Part shown: positions 54,513-64,000 of the stretch, in pieces
Position numbering within the stretch: position 1 is the stretch's first letter
Layout: each line of letters begins with the position of its first letter
Assembly (NCBI GenBank): GCA_000320545.1
Contig: ADNK01001110.1
Coordinates: forward strand, 1-64,000
Reading direction: 5' to 3'
Source of the DNA: Bigelowiella natans CCMP2755
Taxonomy: Eukaryota; Cercozoa; Chlorarachniophyceae
DNA: 64,000 nucleotides
Position numbers and translations under genes: made by a program
Notes under the pieces: generated by a model
What the model was told of the DNA's origin: nothing
Database searches by the model: none
Seen by the model: the letters and a program-made list of their open reading frames with translations, nothing else

Positions 54513-55507
54513 CAAGCAAGGAAGATTGATCTTCTAAATCAGCATGGCAGTTTGAGATGTAAAGCGAGGTTGCATGCACCGTGAAGCCCACACCTTGTTT
54601 GATTGCATCGCATGTTTGGACTGATGAGGAGGTGACGCAGCTCGTTTTTGCCTCAGCAACCCTTTTCCGGTGACACACACACTGACACAGCACAGTGCTC
54701 TAGCGCTGCTCACAACACACATGCAAGTGTCATTTCAACCAACCATGCCAGCATGCCATTCTCAATGAACGCAAACAACATGACGAATGTGTTGCTCACC
54801 TGTCATGAACAAACAAGCGTCAACCCACAACACGTGCCGTGCATTCATGCAAGCCACGCTGCAATGCCACGGCGGGAACTGGCACGGTCTAGGGGTGGGT
54901 GTGTCCCGCACGCATTGTATGCAAAAATGAACATTGCCACAGATGTTGCTCTTTGCGATCACATCCTGATGAAAATGCAGACTGTCGGATTGCGTCATTG
55001 CCACCGACGCAAACGAACTGATTAGCTGCAGCTACGCGCAGGCGAGCCCACATTGTCAGCACGGCAGCATCAGAGCCCGGATGTGCATGTGCAGGTCGTC
55101 AGCGACTGCGTTGTCGTGTGCTGAGTGCGAGCTAGCTGGCTAGCTGGGACACCGTGGTTGGTGCGTCCCAATCTGAACAATGAGCTAGTGAGACTCGCTG
55201 CAAAGTCTGGAAGTTGCAAGCAAGTTGCATGGTTTTCGATTGACCATTCACCTGCAGCAGGAATGACGATCCATCATGTGTGGATGAGCTGATGAACTTG
55301 CAGGTCCAGAGGTGTCCATCAGAGCACAACGGCTTGAAAAGCATGCATCCCGCCAGACGGGTTGGTTTCAAGCACGCACCACACTGCAAGCGTCAAATCG
55401 AGGCACACACACGTGTGAGCTGCTCAGAGCAGCGGCTGATTGGGGTGCAGTTCAAACAACAAAGTCTGAGCAAGCGTCACTCACTTTGATGAGGAAGATC
55501 GATTGAT
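54513..55507. other. Spacer before the truncated retrotransposon
   Basis: It is rich in GCATGC and CTAGCTGG-type words and GCA/CA-rich strings, with no gene that I can support. The open frames in both strands look like chance. Confidence 0.5.
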
Positions 55508-55833
55508 TGTTGCGCGTAAGGTGTTCACAGGCCGAGGCGCTACGTGCACAAGTAGGCAGGGGGGGGGAAAGGCACGTTTGCTTCCTTTTGAAGAGTTGTG
55601 TTTATTTTTATTAAAGATTATATTTTTATTAAATCGTGCACTGCGTAATCATTCGCGAAGCTTTCGCGAATGCCGCCGCACGTGGGGCAGCACACTTCCG
55701 GTGTGCTGCCATGAGTCCCGCCGGAACCCACGTGCCTATGCTGTATTAATATCTACGTTATCTATATTCTATATCCGCGACAACCCCTTTGTTGTCGCAC
55801 GTGACTTGTGCCCGCGTAGTGGTACGCGCTACA
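55508..55833 (-). repeat. Third LTR copy (326 bp)
   Basis: It carries the same TG...CA ends, the same three hairpins and the same length of G run as the LTRs of the complete element. The lack of differences implies that this copy is about as young as the intact insertion, or that gene conversion has kept them alike. Confidence 0.95.
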
Positions 55834-56002
55834 CCTCCCCCAAGTGATTCGTTTTGCGTCCACCTCGACGTCCAACGCAACGCGATGCACGATGCACACT
55901 TGAGTTGCTAGCAAGCTGGACGCATCTCTAACCTTATCTCCTTTGTCGCTTACCCAGAACTCACCTTCGTCCTTAGGTTCGTGTCCATACCAGCCCTCTG
56001 CA
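55508..56002 (-). mobile_element. Rearranged 3' remnant of the Ty3/gypsy element
   Basis: A full LTR (55508-55833, identical by eye to the other two) is followed by 12 bases shared with the element, including its polypurine tract (55834-55845). Then come 79 bases unrelated to it (55846-55924), and then 78 bases identical to 41654-41731, the C-terminal coding end of gag-pol (55925-56002). In the intact element the middle stretch is 82 bases of different sequence. No second LTR or rest of the element follows, so this is a truncated copy with an internal replacement. Confidence 0.9.
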
Positions 56003-56990
56003 GAGTGAAAAGGGACTCGAATGACGCCCGGAATTCTGCTTCCTTGAAATTCGAGATGAATTTTCAGCCTTTAATCTGAGGTGTGTTCGCTGGGCACGAG
56101 GGTCATGTTTGTGCGACAATAAAACATTGAGCAAATTTTGTACTTTGCCATGCTCTCATCGAGCAGGCGCTACCTTTGACACTTGGGTTGCATCTCTATG
56201 GATCTCCTAGAATGAGGACCGAGAAGCTTCCGAGCAAAGGCAGACCTGAAAAAAAGCAGCCAGATGGATGTTTGCAAGAAACGCTCTATGTGATATTGAA
56301 ATGTTCCGGAAATTTATGGAGCTTTTACACATTCTCTTCAGTCTATTCGCGATTTCCGTGTTTAATCTTGAAATGGTTCAATTTCTCTTGCTCCCATCTA
56401 TGTCTGAAAATGCTACCCGGAATACGATTTGCGCCAACTTATGCTTCCATTTGTGACCTATTTTTAATCAAACGACAAGTCGTATTCTTTGACGTAACAC
56501 ATGGTTTCAAGGAATTCTGAATTCTTACGAATTCGCAATCGCAAAATATAACTGAGGAATCCATTAGACCACTCTGCTGGTTGCCCCCCCCTCCATATTG
56601 TCTCACCTGTGTTCCCTCTATGTTCCCCTTATCACTGTACAATTGTATTCCGATTTTTTTACTGTTAGAAATATGTTTCTGCACTCTACTCCTTCGCCCC
56701 ATAGCGCTTTACAGCATCACATTTGACACGTCATTAAATGCATGTATCAATTGGTGGAAGAAGTGGAAGGTAGTTTGGGAGTGTGTTCGATGACATTTCG
56801 TAATCATGTTTTACTGTAGATAATCTGTACTTGATGGGGCAATAAAATTCGTTACAAACACAATGATACTTTGAGGAAATCTCCACAAAATTTCTTCTTT
56901 TTTGGTGCCATCGTTCTAATTCTGTCCGTTGATTCAGGATGGTGAAGGAACCCAAATCAAAGTGACCAGGATACCGAAGAGGATATAGAA
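56003..56990. other. Spacer upstream of the HECT ligase gene
   Basis: A plus-strand frame at 56176-56520 has no domain support. The right part is AT-rich and should contain the HECT gene promoter and 5' UTR. Nothing else was recognised. Confidence 0.45.
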
Positions 56991-59600
56991 ATGTCAACAA
57001 AAGGCAGTGACAAAGAAACTCCTCTGGAAAATCCCGGTGGCAAAACATCCCAGAAAGATGGAAGCGATGGAAGCAACCAGCAACCACCACAGAAATCCAA
57101 GGAAGGTGCTAGAGCAGAGGCCAAACGCCGATTCATGAAATACTTTCAAAAGTTCACAAAGGAAGGGTTAAGCAAGAAGGAAGCCTTCCAAAAGGCTATG
57201 AAACTCCTTCGAAGTACGCCTTCGTCCAACGAAAAATCATCAGAAAGTGAAAAGCCATCGAGCAGCTCATCCAACAGCAAGGCAGCTACGACTACGAAGA
57301 AGAGCAAAGAAGAAAAAGCAAGTACCGGAGCTGAGGGAGGAAAGGAGGAGATCAAACAAGAAGCTACGATCACGAAAAATGAAAACGTGCAGAAGGGGGA
57401 AGCTGGCACAAAGACCGAGCCTCCGAAAAGTGGGGGAACCGCCACAAAACAGGAAATTAATACGAAGAAAGCTCCAGTGATTCAAGGGACGAGCTCGGAG
57501 GAGTTCAATAAATGGATAGAGGAAGGTGAAAGCAACAAAGAAGGTTCGTTTGCAACAGCAATTCGTGAGGTGGGAAAGGTTTTCGGGAATGATGAGGCTC
57601 TAAGTCTAAGCTTTGCTGAGGCAAAAGAAATCAAAGTCACAACAGAGAAACCCTATATCGATTTCGAAGGCGTTCATGAATTTTATGAGAAGGCTGAGAA
57701 ACATTCAAAAGTAATGGACGCTTTGAATGACGCGGTGGATCGACTTTTAACCCCAATTGTGGTCCGCGCTAAAAGAAGCAGTGGTCTCACCGAAAGCAGC
57801 GATGCTCCTCTCCACAAATTGAGAAAGTACCTCATATTATTAGAAAATCCGGCTTTCCTAGATCCAGAATATCATGACATATTCAAAAAACTTTGTGAAA
57901 CTGTTTCGAAGTTGCCGGAAAAACATAAGGACGTTCTCACGAACTGGTTCGCCCAATATACACCAAAAAGAATGGAGGAGTTAATAGGGCGTATTCAGCA
58001 GTATATCACAGTTAGGTGGTACACCGGGAGACAAGTAGATGATCTTAGATATGGAACCATGGTTTTGGGGATTCTGTACCGCGCGAATGAGCCATGGAGA
58101 AATCATCGACCTCAAGTATATCTAAGTAACGATGAGAAGGGGAGAGGCACCCTACGAACTTTCTTTTCTCGAAGAAACCAGGATCTCAAGGCTCGTAGTA
58201 GAAGTTCCAACGAAGATGTTAAGGCAAAACCTCTGACAAGAATAATCACCTCAAACAAGGGCGAAAGACACGTCCCACTCGTCAAAGCAACGCTCTTCAA
58301 TAACGATGCCGTCAACGCTGAGCTGAGCCTAAAGGCTGATTACAGACGCTGGATTGAGAATGCGGGCTTGAGCTTCTGCAAGTTCAACTGGATCCTAGAC
58401 GCATCTTCAAAGAGAAATATCCTGAACATCGATGCGAGGTATCAAATGTCGGAGCACTTCAGAGAAGCTATGCTTGCAAGGATTTACTCCGGGAACATCG
58501 CATCTAGCCCTTACCTGGTGCTGAGGGTTAGACGTAACAACCTCATTCGGGATGCCACCATCCAGCTTCAGAATGCTCGGCTCGAGAACATGACCGAGGA
58601 CGGAGGTGATGACGAGAACAATATGTATTTCAAGAAGCCGCTGAAAATCAAGTTCGAGGGCGAGGAGGGGGTCGATGAAGGGGGTGTGCAGAAAGAATTT
58701 TTCCAACTCGTCGTGGCGCAGCTCTTTGACCCCCTGTACGGAATGTTCACCTACAATGAGAACACCCGCATATGCTGGTTCAATCACAAGTCAATATCGA
58801 CTGACGAGGAGTATGAGCTGATCGGAATTATTCTTGGCCTTGCCATTTACAACGGTGTGATCCTGGACTTGAGGTTCCCCATGTTCGTGTATAAGAAGCT
58901 GCTGGGTTACGACGCCACGATGGAGGATATGAAAGAGGTTGACCCCGAGCTGGCGAAAGGATTCCAAAAACTCATGACCTTCCCTGGTGATGTAGAAAGC
59001 ACTTTCTGCCGCACGTTCACTGTGTCATATCAGGCATTCGGAGCGACTCACACCGTTGAGCTCAAAGAGGGCGGGGCGAAAATTCCTCTCACGAATGATA
59101 ACAGAGAAGAATACGTGGATCTGTACTCCAAGTGGTACTTACAAGGTTCCATCAGCAAGCAGTTCGAAGCTTTCCGGAAGGGGTTCATGAAGGTATGCGG
59201 GGGCCCTGCACTACGTCTCTTCCGTCCTGAGGAGCTACACCTGATGATCTGTGGGACTGAAGATCTGGACTTTGAAGCTCTGGAGAAGAAGACGCAGTAT
59301 GACGGAGGCTACAACAAGGATTCTCCCGTGATTAAAAACCTATGGAAAATCCTTAAAAGGTTCAACCTTGAGCAGAAGAAGAAGTTCCTGATGTTTTGTA
59401 CCGGAAGCGACCGGGCACCTATCAACGGCCTCGGAGATCTATCGTTCACAATTTCCAAGAACGGAACCGACACCGACAGGCTTCCAACATCCCACACTTG
59501 CTTCAACCATCTTCTGTTGCCCCAATATGAATCCGAGGATACGCTTGAGAAGAACTTGTTGATTGCGGTGCAAAATTGTAAAGGATTCGGGTTGTTGTAA
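56991..59600 (+). CDS. HECT-type E3 ubiquitin ligase, UBE3A/E6AP-like
   Basis: It transfers ubiquitin from an E2 to substrates through a cysteine thioester. It is a single exon of 869 residues, close to the 852 of human UBE3A. The N-terminal third is low-complexity Lys/Glu/Ser with one helical motif (FMKYFQKFTKEGLSKKEAF). No AZUL zinc finger is visible. A helical middle part (about 190-430) leads to the HECT domain (about 515-869), with LKIKFEGEEGVDEGGVQKEF, ELIGIILGLAIYNGVILD for E2 binding and the C-lobe LPTSHTCFNHLLLPQY. The catalytic Cys is residue 837, 32 residues before the end, as in E6AP (Cys820 of 852). The terminal residues GFGLL resemble the E6AP tail (GFGML). The start ATG follows an AT-rich leader. 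It is intronless. Confidence 0.95.
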   Translation: MSTKGSDKETPLENPGGKTSQKDGSDGSNQQPPQKSKEGARAEAKRRFMKYFQKFTKEGLSKKEAFQKAMKLLRSTPSSNEKSSESEKPSSSSSNSKAATTTKKSKEEKASTGAEGGKEEIKQEATITKNENVQKGEAGTKTEPPKSGGTATKQEINTKKAPVIQGTSSEEFNKWIEEGESNKEGSFATAIREVGKVFGNDEALSLSFAEAKEIKVTTEKPYIDFEGVHEFYEKAEKHSKVMDALNDAVDRLLTPIVVRAKRSSGLTESSDAPLHKLRKYLILLENPAFLDPEYHDIFKKLCETVSKLPEKHKDVLTNWFAQYTPKRMEELIGRIQQYITVRWYTGRQVDDLRYGTMVLGILYRANEPWRNHRPQVYLSNDEKGRGTLRTFFSRRNQDLKARSRSSNEDVKAKPLTRIITSNKGERHVPLVKATLFNNDAVNAELSLKADYRRWIENAGLSFCKFNWILDASSKRNILNIDARYQMSEHFREAMLARIYSGNIASSPYLVLRVRRNNLIRDATIQLQNARLENMTEDGGDDENNMYFKKPLKIKFEGEEGVDEGGVQKEFFQLVVAQLFDPLYGMFTYNENTRICWFNHKSISTDEEYELIGIILGLAIYNGVILDLRFPMFVYKKLLGYDATMEDMKEVDPELAKGFQKLMTFPGDVESTFCRTFTVSYQAFGATHTVELKEGGAKIPLTNDNREEYVDLYSKWYLQGSISKQFEAFRKGFMKVCGGPALRLFRPEELHLMICGTEDLDFEALEKKTQYDGGYNKDSPVIKNLWKILKRFNLEQKKKFLMFCTGSDRAPINGLGDLSFTISKNGTDTDRLPTSHTCFNHLLLPQYESEDTLEKNLLIAVQNCKGFGLL

Positions 59601-61540
59601 TGAACATTTTTATCGGGTGGAGTCAGCTGGTAATCGACAGCAGCATAGGTAAGGAGTACGTCTCAGACGAATGCATCGGAGCAAATTTGTGAATACTTTG
59701 GATTATATCGTATTGTGCTGCCTTAAGCTGTTTTGAATATCAGTTTAGTCCATCAGCATGATGACGAGAATTCCTCTAATATCGAGATTAGTATTGAGAT
59801 GAAGGCACCGCAAATTTCAGTTTCTAATCAAGTTGGGTGCTCCAGTGATCTGTATATGCGGCTTGCAATACAATTACTACATATACATCTGCTAGAAAAA
59901 TGTATTTCTTGCGAATTTCAACAAGGCGCAATTTGATACTTTCGTTACAGCGGCGTCAAGTTAGTAATGCACTAGATTGCAAGCCGGAGCTCTGCGAAAG
60001 TTTGCCTTCCAGCTTCAACAATGATTTGTTTTCGCCGTGATGAACATGTGAAACGCGCCCTGCTAGAGCTGCAGCACACTTCTAGACTAGACAGCGCATT
60101 TTGTCAATGCGATCATTTTGTGTGCAGATGCCAAGCATGCATGCTAGCCAGCATGGGCATGCAGGTGGCTAGTGCAGTGCACTACCTGGCGAACGCTGCA
60201 TTCGCGCCAGTTACGTGTTTGCTTGCGATTTGGAAGAAAGCTGGAAAAAGTCCATCCTCGTGCAGCGACTTCACTGCTAATATGATAGACATGCAATACA
60301 CAATATATAATATATATATATATATAATATATATAGTGTATTGCTGTGTCTATTATTAATTGAGCAGTGATGAACCTTTGATTGATGTCATGACGCAGCT
60401 AGCTGCGCATTCGCATGGCGGCATGTGTTCACACCGCCCATCTGCCATCGCAATCGTCCACAAAGAGCAGTGCGATGCAGGATGCAGCATCATGCCATCT
60501 TCATCTTCAACCAATGATGGGTCAAAATGTGACTGTGCCATGGCCATGCTGGCATGGGAAGCTTGTACATGTGCATCGCAACATCCACGTCGATCTGCAC
60601 GGCCGTGCTGGCGTGTTGCCACCGCTGGACCGCATTGCGAAAGCGCATTGACGCCGTGTTGAAAGCCGCATTGTTGGCGCATTGATCAACACGGCAATTT
60701 TCAAAACGCGGCCGTCAACACGTTGGAGCGCATTGGCGATCTTGCAGATCTGAGCTCAATGATCATCAATGACCCCCTGAATTTCCCCCACATTTTTCAA
60801 TGACAATGAACACAACAAGTGACAACTAGCTTGACAATGACAAGACCACATTTCTAAAGTGCGTTTCTAGGTTGCAAGACATTGAACATTGAACATTGAA
60901 AGAAGCATCAATGCAAACTGCATGCTGGCAGGAGCAAGAACCACATGGGAGACATGCACAAACACGTGCCAGCGCCTCATCAAAAATCATTGCGAGGACT
61001 TGTCAGCACCCTGAGAACAATGCCAGAATCACAATGAGAACAACGAGAACAATGAACAATGTGCAATGAACAATGATGATGAACCACATTTCAATGAGAA
61101 CAATGATGACAAACTAGCAAACTGCATTCTAGCATTTCCAAAATGCAACAAGACATTTGCAGTGCACGAAACGCAGTGCCTCGAACTAACTTTAGTGAGG
61201 TCTAACTAGTGAAACTGTGACCAGAAGGAATCAAGAGTGGCATTCTGGCCATTCCTCCATTCCTAGATTCATTTTCTTTCGTGCCTTTTCTTTGCCAACC
61301 CTGTTGGTGTGACGTTTGCAGTTCCAACCTGCATCTTGGATGTAGCGACAAAATCGTTGAGCGGTTGCGAGAAACATTAGAAGAAATACAGGGCATTTTT
61401 GGAAAAATTCGTATCGGAATAAATAGGGAAGAAGAATCGGGCATGCACAAAATCCATCGTCGGACACTCCTTTTTTTTACTCATACCCCGAGATACCTAC
61501 CATCCCTTCGAGCAAGGGAAAAACTGCAACAGCTGGGAAG
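59601..61540. other. Spacer with dispersed repeat, upstream of the MLLE-MIF4G gene
   Basis: It holds a (TA) stretch near 60303-60335, GCATGC-rich sequence at 60060-60760 and the dispersed AACAATGAACAATG-type repeat at about 60830-61210. From 61300 to 61540 the plus strand is open in two frames. In the frame of the following gene it is open from about 61425 to the ATG without another ATG, so an upstream exon of that gene is possible here. Confidence 0.5.
60830..61210 (+). repeat. Dispersed repeat family, long copy
   Basis: It shares gaacaatgatgatgaaccac and cagtgcctcgaact, in the same order, with the smaller copies at 6960-7290. It consists of degenerate AACAATGA-type words and has no coding capacity. 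It looks like a non-autonomous element or satellite-like family. Confidence 0.55.
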
Positions 61541-61864
61541 ATGAAAGACGGAGAAGCCAAGGCAAAAGCACTTCTGGATTCTGGAAAGATATCGCAATCG
61601 ATCTACAAGCACATGGTATCTTCCATCCGTGAGGAAAAAGAAAGATCAGCTGGGAAGATGAAAGACGGAGAAGCCAAGGCAAAAGCACTTCTGGATTCTG
61701 GAAAGATATCGCAATCGATCTACAAGCACATGGTATCTTCCATCCGTGAGGAAAAAGAAAGATCAGCTGGAAAGATGAAAGACGGAGAAGCCGAGGCAAA
61801 AGCACTTCTGGATTCTGGAAAGATATCGCAATCGATCTACAAGCACATGGTATCTTCCATCCGC
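61541..61864 (+). repeat. Tandem coding repeat, 117-bp unit, 2.8 copies
   Basis: The units start at 61541, 61658 and 61775, and the last is cut after 90 bases. The copies differ at only a few bases (for example the third unit has gaggca where the others have aaggca, and aaag for gaag at the unit joint). This points to a recent in-frame duplication in the MLLE-MIF4G gene. Confidence 0.95.
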
Positions 61865-63070
61865 ATGCCACAGCAAATAGTGCAGCAGCAGCCTCAAGGT
61901 GGTGATGTCGCCGTGCAAAAAGGCGCTGCCCCTTCCCCACAGGAACTCGAAGAACGAATTGGAGAACAGTTGTACCCTATGATCGAGCAGTATGAGCCTG
62001 AAAAAGCAGGAAAAATCACCGGTATGCTTCTTATGATGGACAATCAGGAACTTCTTCACCTTATGGAAGACCAAAATAGTCTGGTTGCTAAAATCAATGA
62101 AGCACTTGCCGTTCTCAACGAATTTCCTGAAGGAAAGACGTCGCAAAAATTACGCACACAACATTTAACAAGGTCGACACAAAAGAGTGACGAGAATGAG
62201 AGGGCAGAGGCTGCCTTCCGCCACGCGCTCGATGAAATCTGTCCAGAAAACTTCCACATAATTCTAGAGAAGGTGGTGTCAGGGACGGAGGAGGACCTGA
62301 ATATCGATAATAAGGTCAAGCTGGACATGGCTGCTAAACTCACCTTCGAAAAGGCCATTGCAAAATCGGTGTTCTGCAAAACCTACGCCGAATTTTGCTG
62401 GAACCTCTTCGACAAATTAGGCAAATTCCATCCTGAGTCTGGTAAGAAATGGGATAAAACGCAAAACAACACCGGTGTCAAACCGTACGATTTCCGCAGG
62501 CCAATATTAGCACGGTGCCAGAAGGAATTTGAAGCATACACATACACCAAGAAGGAAAATGCCGACTCAGAAGATGATAAGGATAAAAAAAGGAAGAGGT
62601 TCCTGGGTACTATCAGGTTGATTGGAGAATTGTATATCAAGGGAATGATTGCTAATAACATTATCATCAGTTGCTGCCATGTCCTTATTGACGGAGGAGG
62701 TAAACCTAAACCTGACTTTATCCAAGCTCTGTGCAAGCTCTTAGAAACCGTAGGCAAGAAAATGGAAGCGAAACTGCTTGCCTCGCTAAACAACATCTTC
62801 GAGATACTTAAAAAGCTCACTCAGGATCCTGCACTTGATTTCCGTCATCGGCTCATGATTCAAGACACAATAGATCTGCGGAAAAACAAGTGGATCCCTC
62901 GCTTTAAAGAGGAGAAGGCCATGACGAAGAAGAAGTTTAAAAAGATAGGGGCACGGGAAGGGCAGAAGGCTAGGAATCGCGCTATTAAGTTGAATCACAA
63001 AGCAAAGGTGTTTGTCCTCAGATCTAAAAGGTTAGCTTTCATCGGCAAGCCAAATCATTTTCCATTCTAA
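61541..63070 (+). CDS. MLLE (PABC)-MIF4G fusion protein with tandem 39-residue repeats
   Basis: This is probably a translation or mRNA-fate factor. It is a single exon of 509 residues from the ATG at 61541. Residues 1-108 are two full and one partial copy of a 39-residue helical unit ([20 protein letters not shown]), nearly identical in DNA. Residues 135-192 match the MLLE/PABC domain of poly(A)-binding protein: [27 protein letters not shown] and NEALAVL. In that protein the domain binds PAM2 peptides such as those of eRF3 and PAIP proteins. Residues of about 225-455 match the MIF4G HEAT domain of eIF4[50 protein letters not shown] and [18 protein letters not shown] basic tail follows. Neither RRMs nor an eIF4E-binding motif is seen. 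The repeat frame continues upstream without an ATG, so a 5' exon is possible. Confidence 0.88.
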   Translation: MKDGEAKAKALLDSGKISQSIYKHMVSSIREEKERSAGKMKDGEAKAKALLDSGKISQSIYKHMVSSIREEKERSAGKMKDGEAEAKALLDSGKISQSIYKHMVSSIRMPQQIVQQQPQGGDVAVQKGAAPSPQELEERIGEQLYPMIEQYEPEKAGKITGMLLMMDNQELLHLMEDQNSLVAKINEALAVLNEFPEGKTSQKLRTQHLTRSTQKSDENERAEAAFRHALDEICPENFHIILEKVVSGTEEDLNIDNKVKLDMAAKLTFEKAIAKSVFCKTYAEFCWNLFDKLGKFHPESGKKWDKTQNNTGVKPYDFRRPILARCQKEFEAYTYTKKENADSEDDKDKKRKRFLGTIRLIGELYIKGMIANNIIISCCHVLIDGGGKPKPDFIQALCKLLETVGKKMEAKLLASLNNIFEILKKLTQDPALDFRHRLMIQDTIDLRKNKWIPRFKEEKAMTKKKFKKIGAREGQKARNRAIKLNHKAKVFVLRSKRLAFIGKPNHFPF

Positions 63071-63881
63071 CTCGTCGGATGGAAATGGCTTCTAGCCTTT
63101 GTGGCTCTAAGCGTGTATTCCACGCTTGTATAGCCTTTGTGGCTCCAAGATGGCATTTAAGAATTGCGGACGTAGATGTCCCTTCCTCCGTCGTTCAGCT
63201 TGTAACGGATTTTGTGCACAATTGATTTTGACGCTTCCACAATCTCCACGGGGTTGCCCTTCACACCCGAGAGTGAAAATGACCACAGCCTTCTGTCGTC
63301 CAAACTGTGATGACATCCATGCATTCTCACAACGCGAGTCAGCTAGTCAGGCTAGCGTCATTGATGTCCACAACCCCATTTTTCAAATCCCACGCTAATT
63401 GGTTTCACTGTCTGAGCTGTTGGTGTGTGCTTGCGTCGCGCCAGACCATCTGAGACACGTGCCATGCTAGCATGCCTAGATGCTCTGTGCACTGTGCGCA
63501 TATGTGGTCTAGATGCGCAAAACAAATGTGCGACACCTGTCTAGCTGTGCACCTCTAGACCTTGAAACTTGAAACACGCGGCAGCGGAGACAAACAGACA
63601 CAGCATGAGCGCTGTGGCCGCTGCTTTGCACAGCCACATCAGGATGACCACTGAAAACATTCAATCACTTCATGCTCGGCTCACATGCCGTCTCACCACA
63701 TTGCAATGACGTCACGTTGCGCTGTGGTTCAGTGGCGCTGTGCTAGCGATACATTGTGTGATGTGCCAAAGCGGCTAGTCACGTTGTTCCAATCTAGCGA
63801 TAGATGCATGGCGTGTCTAGCTGTTCTCGGTAGTGTTGCACCAAACAGCTGCTGATCGTCACACATGCAAGCTGGACATGG

Positions 63882-63918
<37 letters not shown>

Positions 63919-64000
63919 TCCATCATCATGCACTACAAGACGAAGTTTATCGCATATCCATTTATGCTACGTGATGTATAACTTCTTTTGTCAACGACAT
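63071..64000. other. Right-end spacer
   Basis: No gene was seen. It starts with a duplicated TAGCCTTTGTGGCTC (63093-63107 and 63131-63145) and a 7-bp hairpin between the copies (63109-63127). It continues with CTAGC/GCATG-rich sequence and a (CA)n run at about 63885-63916. Confidence 0.5.
63109..63127 (+). other. Perfect stem-loop after the MLLE-MIF4G stop codon
   Basis: Arms of 7 bases (AAGCGTG and CACGCTT) enclose a 5-base loop about 40 bases after the stop codon. It lies between two copies of a 15-base direct repeat and may be a 3' UTR structure. Confidence 0.4.

Noticed and set aside
55508-55833. Simple solo LTR formed by LTR-LTR recombination
   Set aside because: The polypurine tract and a piece of gag-pol remain beside it, which recombination between LTRs would have removed.
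56176-56520. 114-codon plus-strand frame before the HECT gene
   Set aside because: The composition looks like random AT-rich sequence and no domain is visible.
61541-61864. CRISPR-like spaced repeat
   Set aside because: The repeats are contiguous, 117 bp, coding and without spacers; the genome is eukaryotic.

Overview
The window is nuclear DNA of a microbial eukaryote. Many genes are split by GT-AG introns, the introns and spacers are full of microsatellites, and there is no operon or ribosome-binding-site logic. The gene set (REJ/GPS surface protein, vWA-alpha-kinase, DDX60-like helicase, Ty3/gypsy element, HECT ligase, kelch and WWE domains, and a bacterial-type queuine transglycosylase with an organelle-like leader) suggests a protist. 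An alga with a complex plastid is my guess, but the lineage cannot be fixed from the sequence alone.

Layout, left to right. A minus-strand REJ/GPS single-pass surface protein (323-6486) follows a block of dinucleotide repeats. Next come a repeat-rich spacer and a minus-strand WW-domain gene (8554-11034). A plus-strand aspartyl/asparaginyl beta-hydroxylase-like gene (12167-15342) faces a minus-strand vWA-alpha-kinase (16393-18705). A plus-strand LRR/coiled-coil gene (19577-23535) faces a long minus-strand DDX60-like helicase (24177-34290). A plus-strand PrsW-like membrane protein (35054-38093) faces a minus-strand tRNA-guanine transglycosylase (39091-40518). A complete Ty3/gypsy retrotransposon follows (41234-46949), with identical 326-bp LTRs and an intact gag-pol frame. 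After it lie a minus-strand multi-pass membrane protein (47380-50817) and a plus-strand pseudokinase/WWE/kelch gene (51344-54512). Then come a rearranged remnant of the same retrotransposon (55508-56002), a plus-strand E6AP-like HECT ligase (56991-59600) and a plus-strand MLLE-MIF4G protein (61541-63070).

Genes tend to sit in divergent pairs that share one upstream spacer: WW/hydroxylase, alpha-kinase/LRR, helicase/PrsW-like and membrane protein/pseudokinase. No pathway joins all genes. Two loose themes appear: ubiquitin or ADP-ribose-type signalling (WWE-kelch pseudokinase next to a HECT ligase) and RNA biology (DDX60-like helicase, tRNA queuosine enzyme, MLLE-MIF4G factor).

The two most unusual proteins are a predicted pseudokinase whose C-lobe appears interrupted by a WWE domain and is followed by a six-repeat kelch propeller, and a translation-factor-like protein that joins the MLLE domain of poly(A)-binding protein to the MIF4G domain of eIF4G. 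Exon models were built by eye. They are firm for the hydroxylase, the pseudokinase and the intronless genes, and less certain for the REJ, WW, LRR, helicase 5' end and membrane-protein genes.
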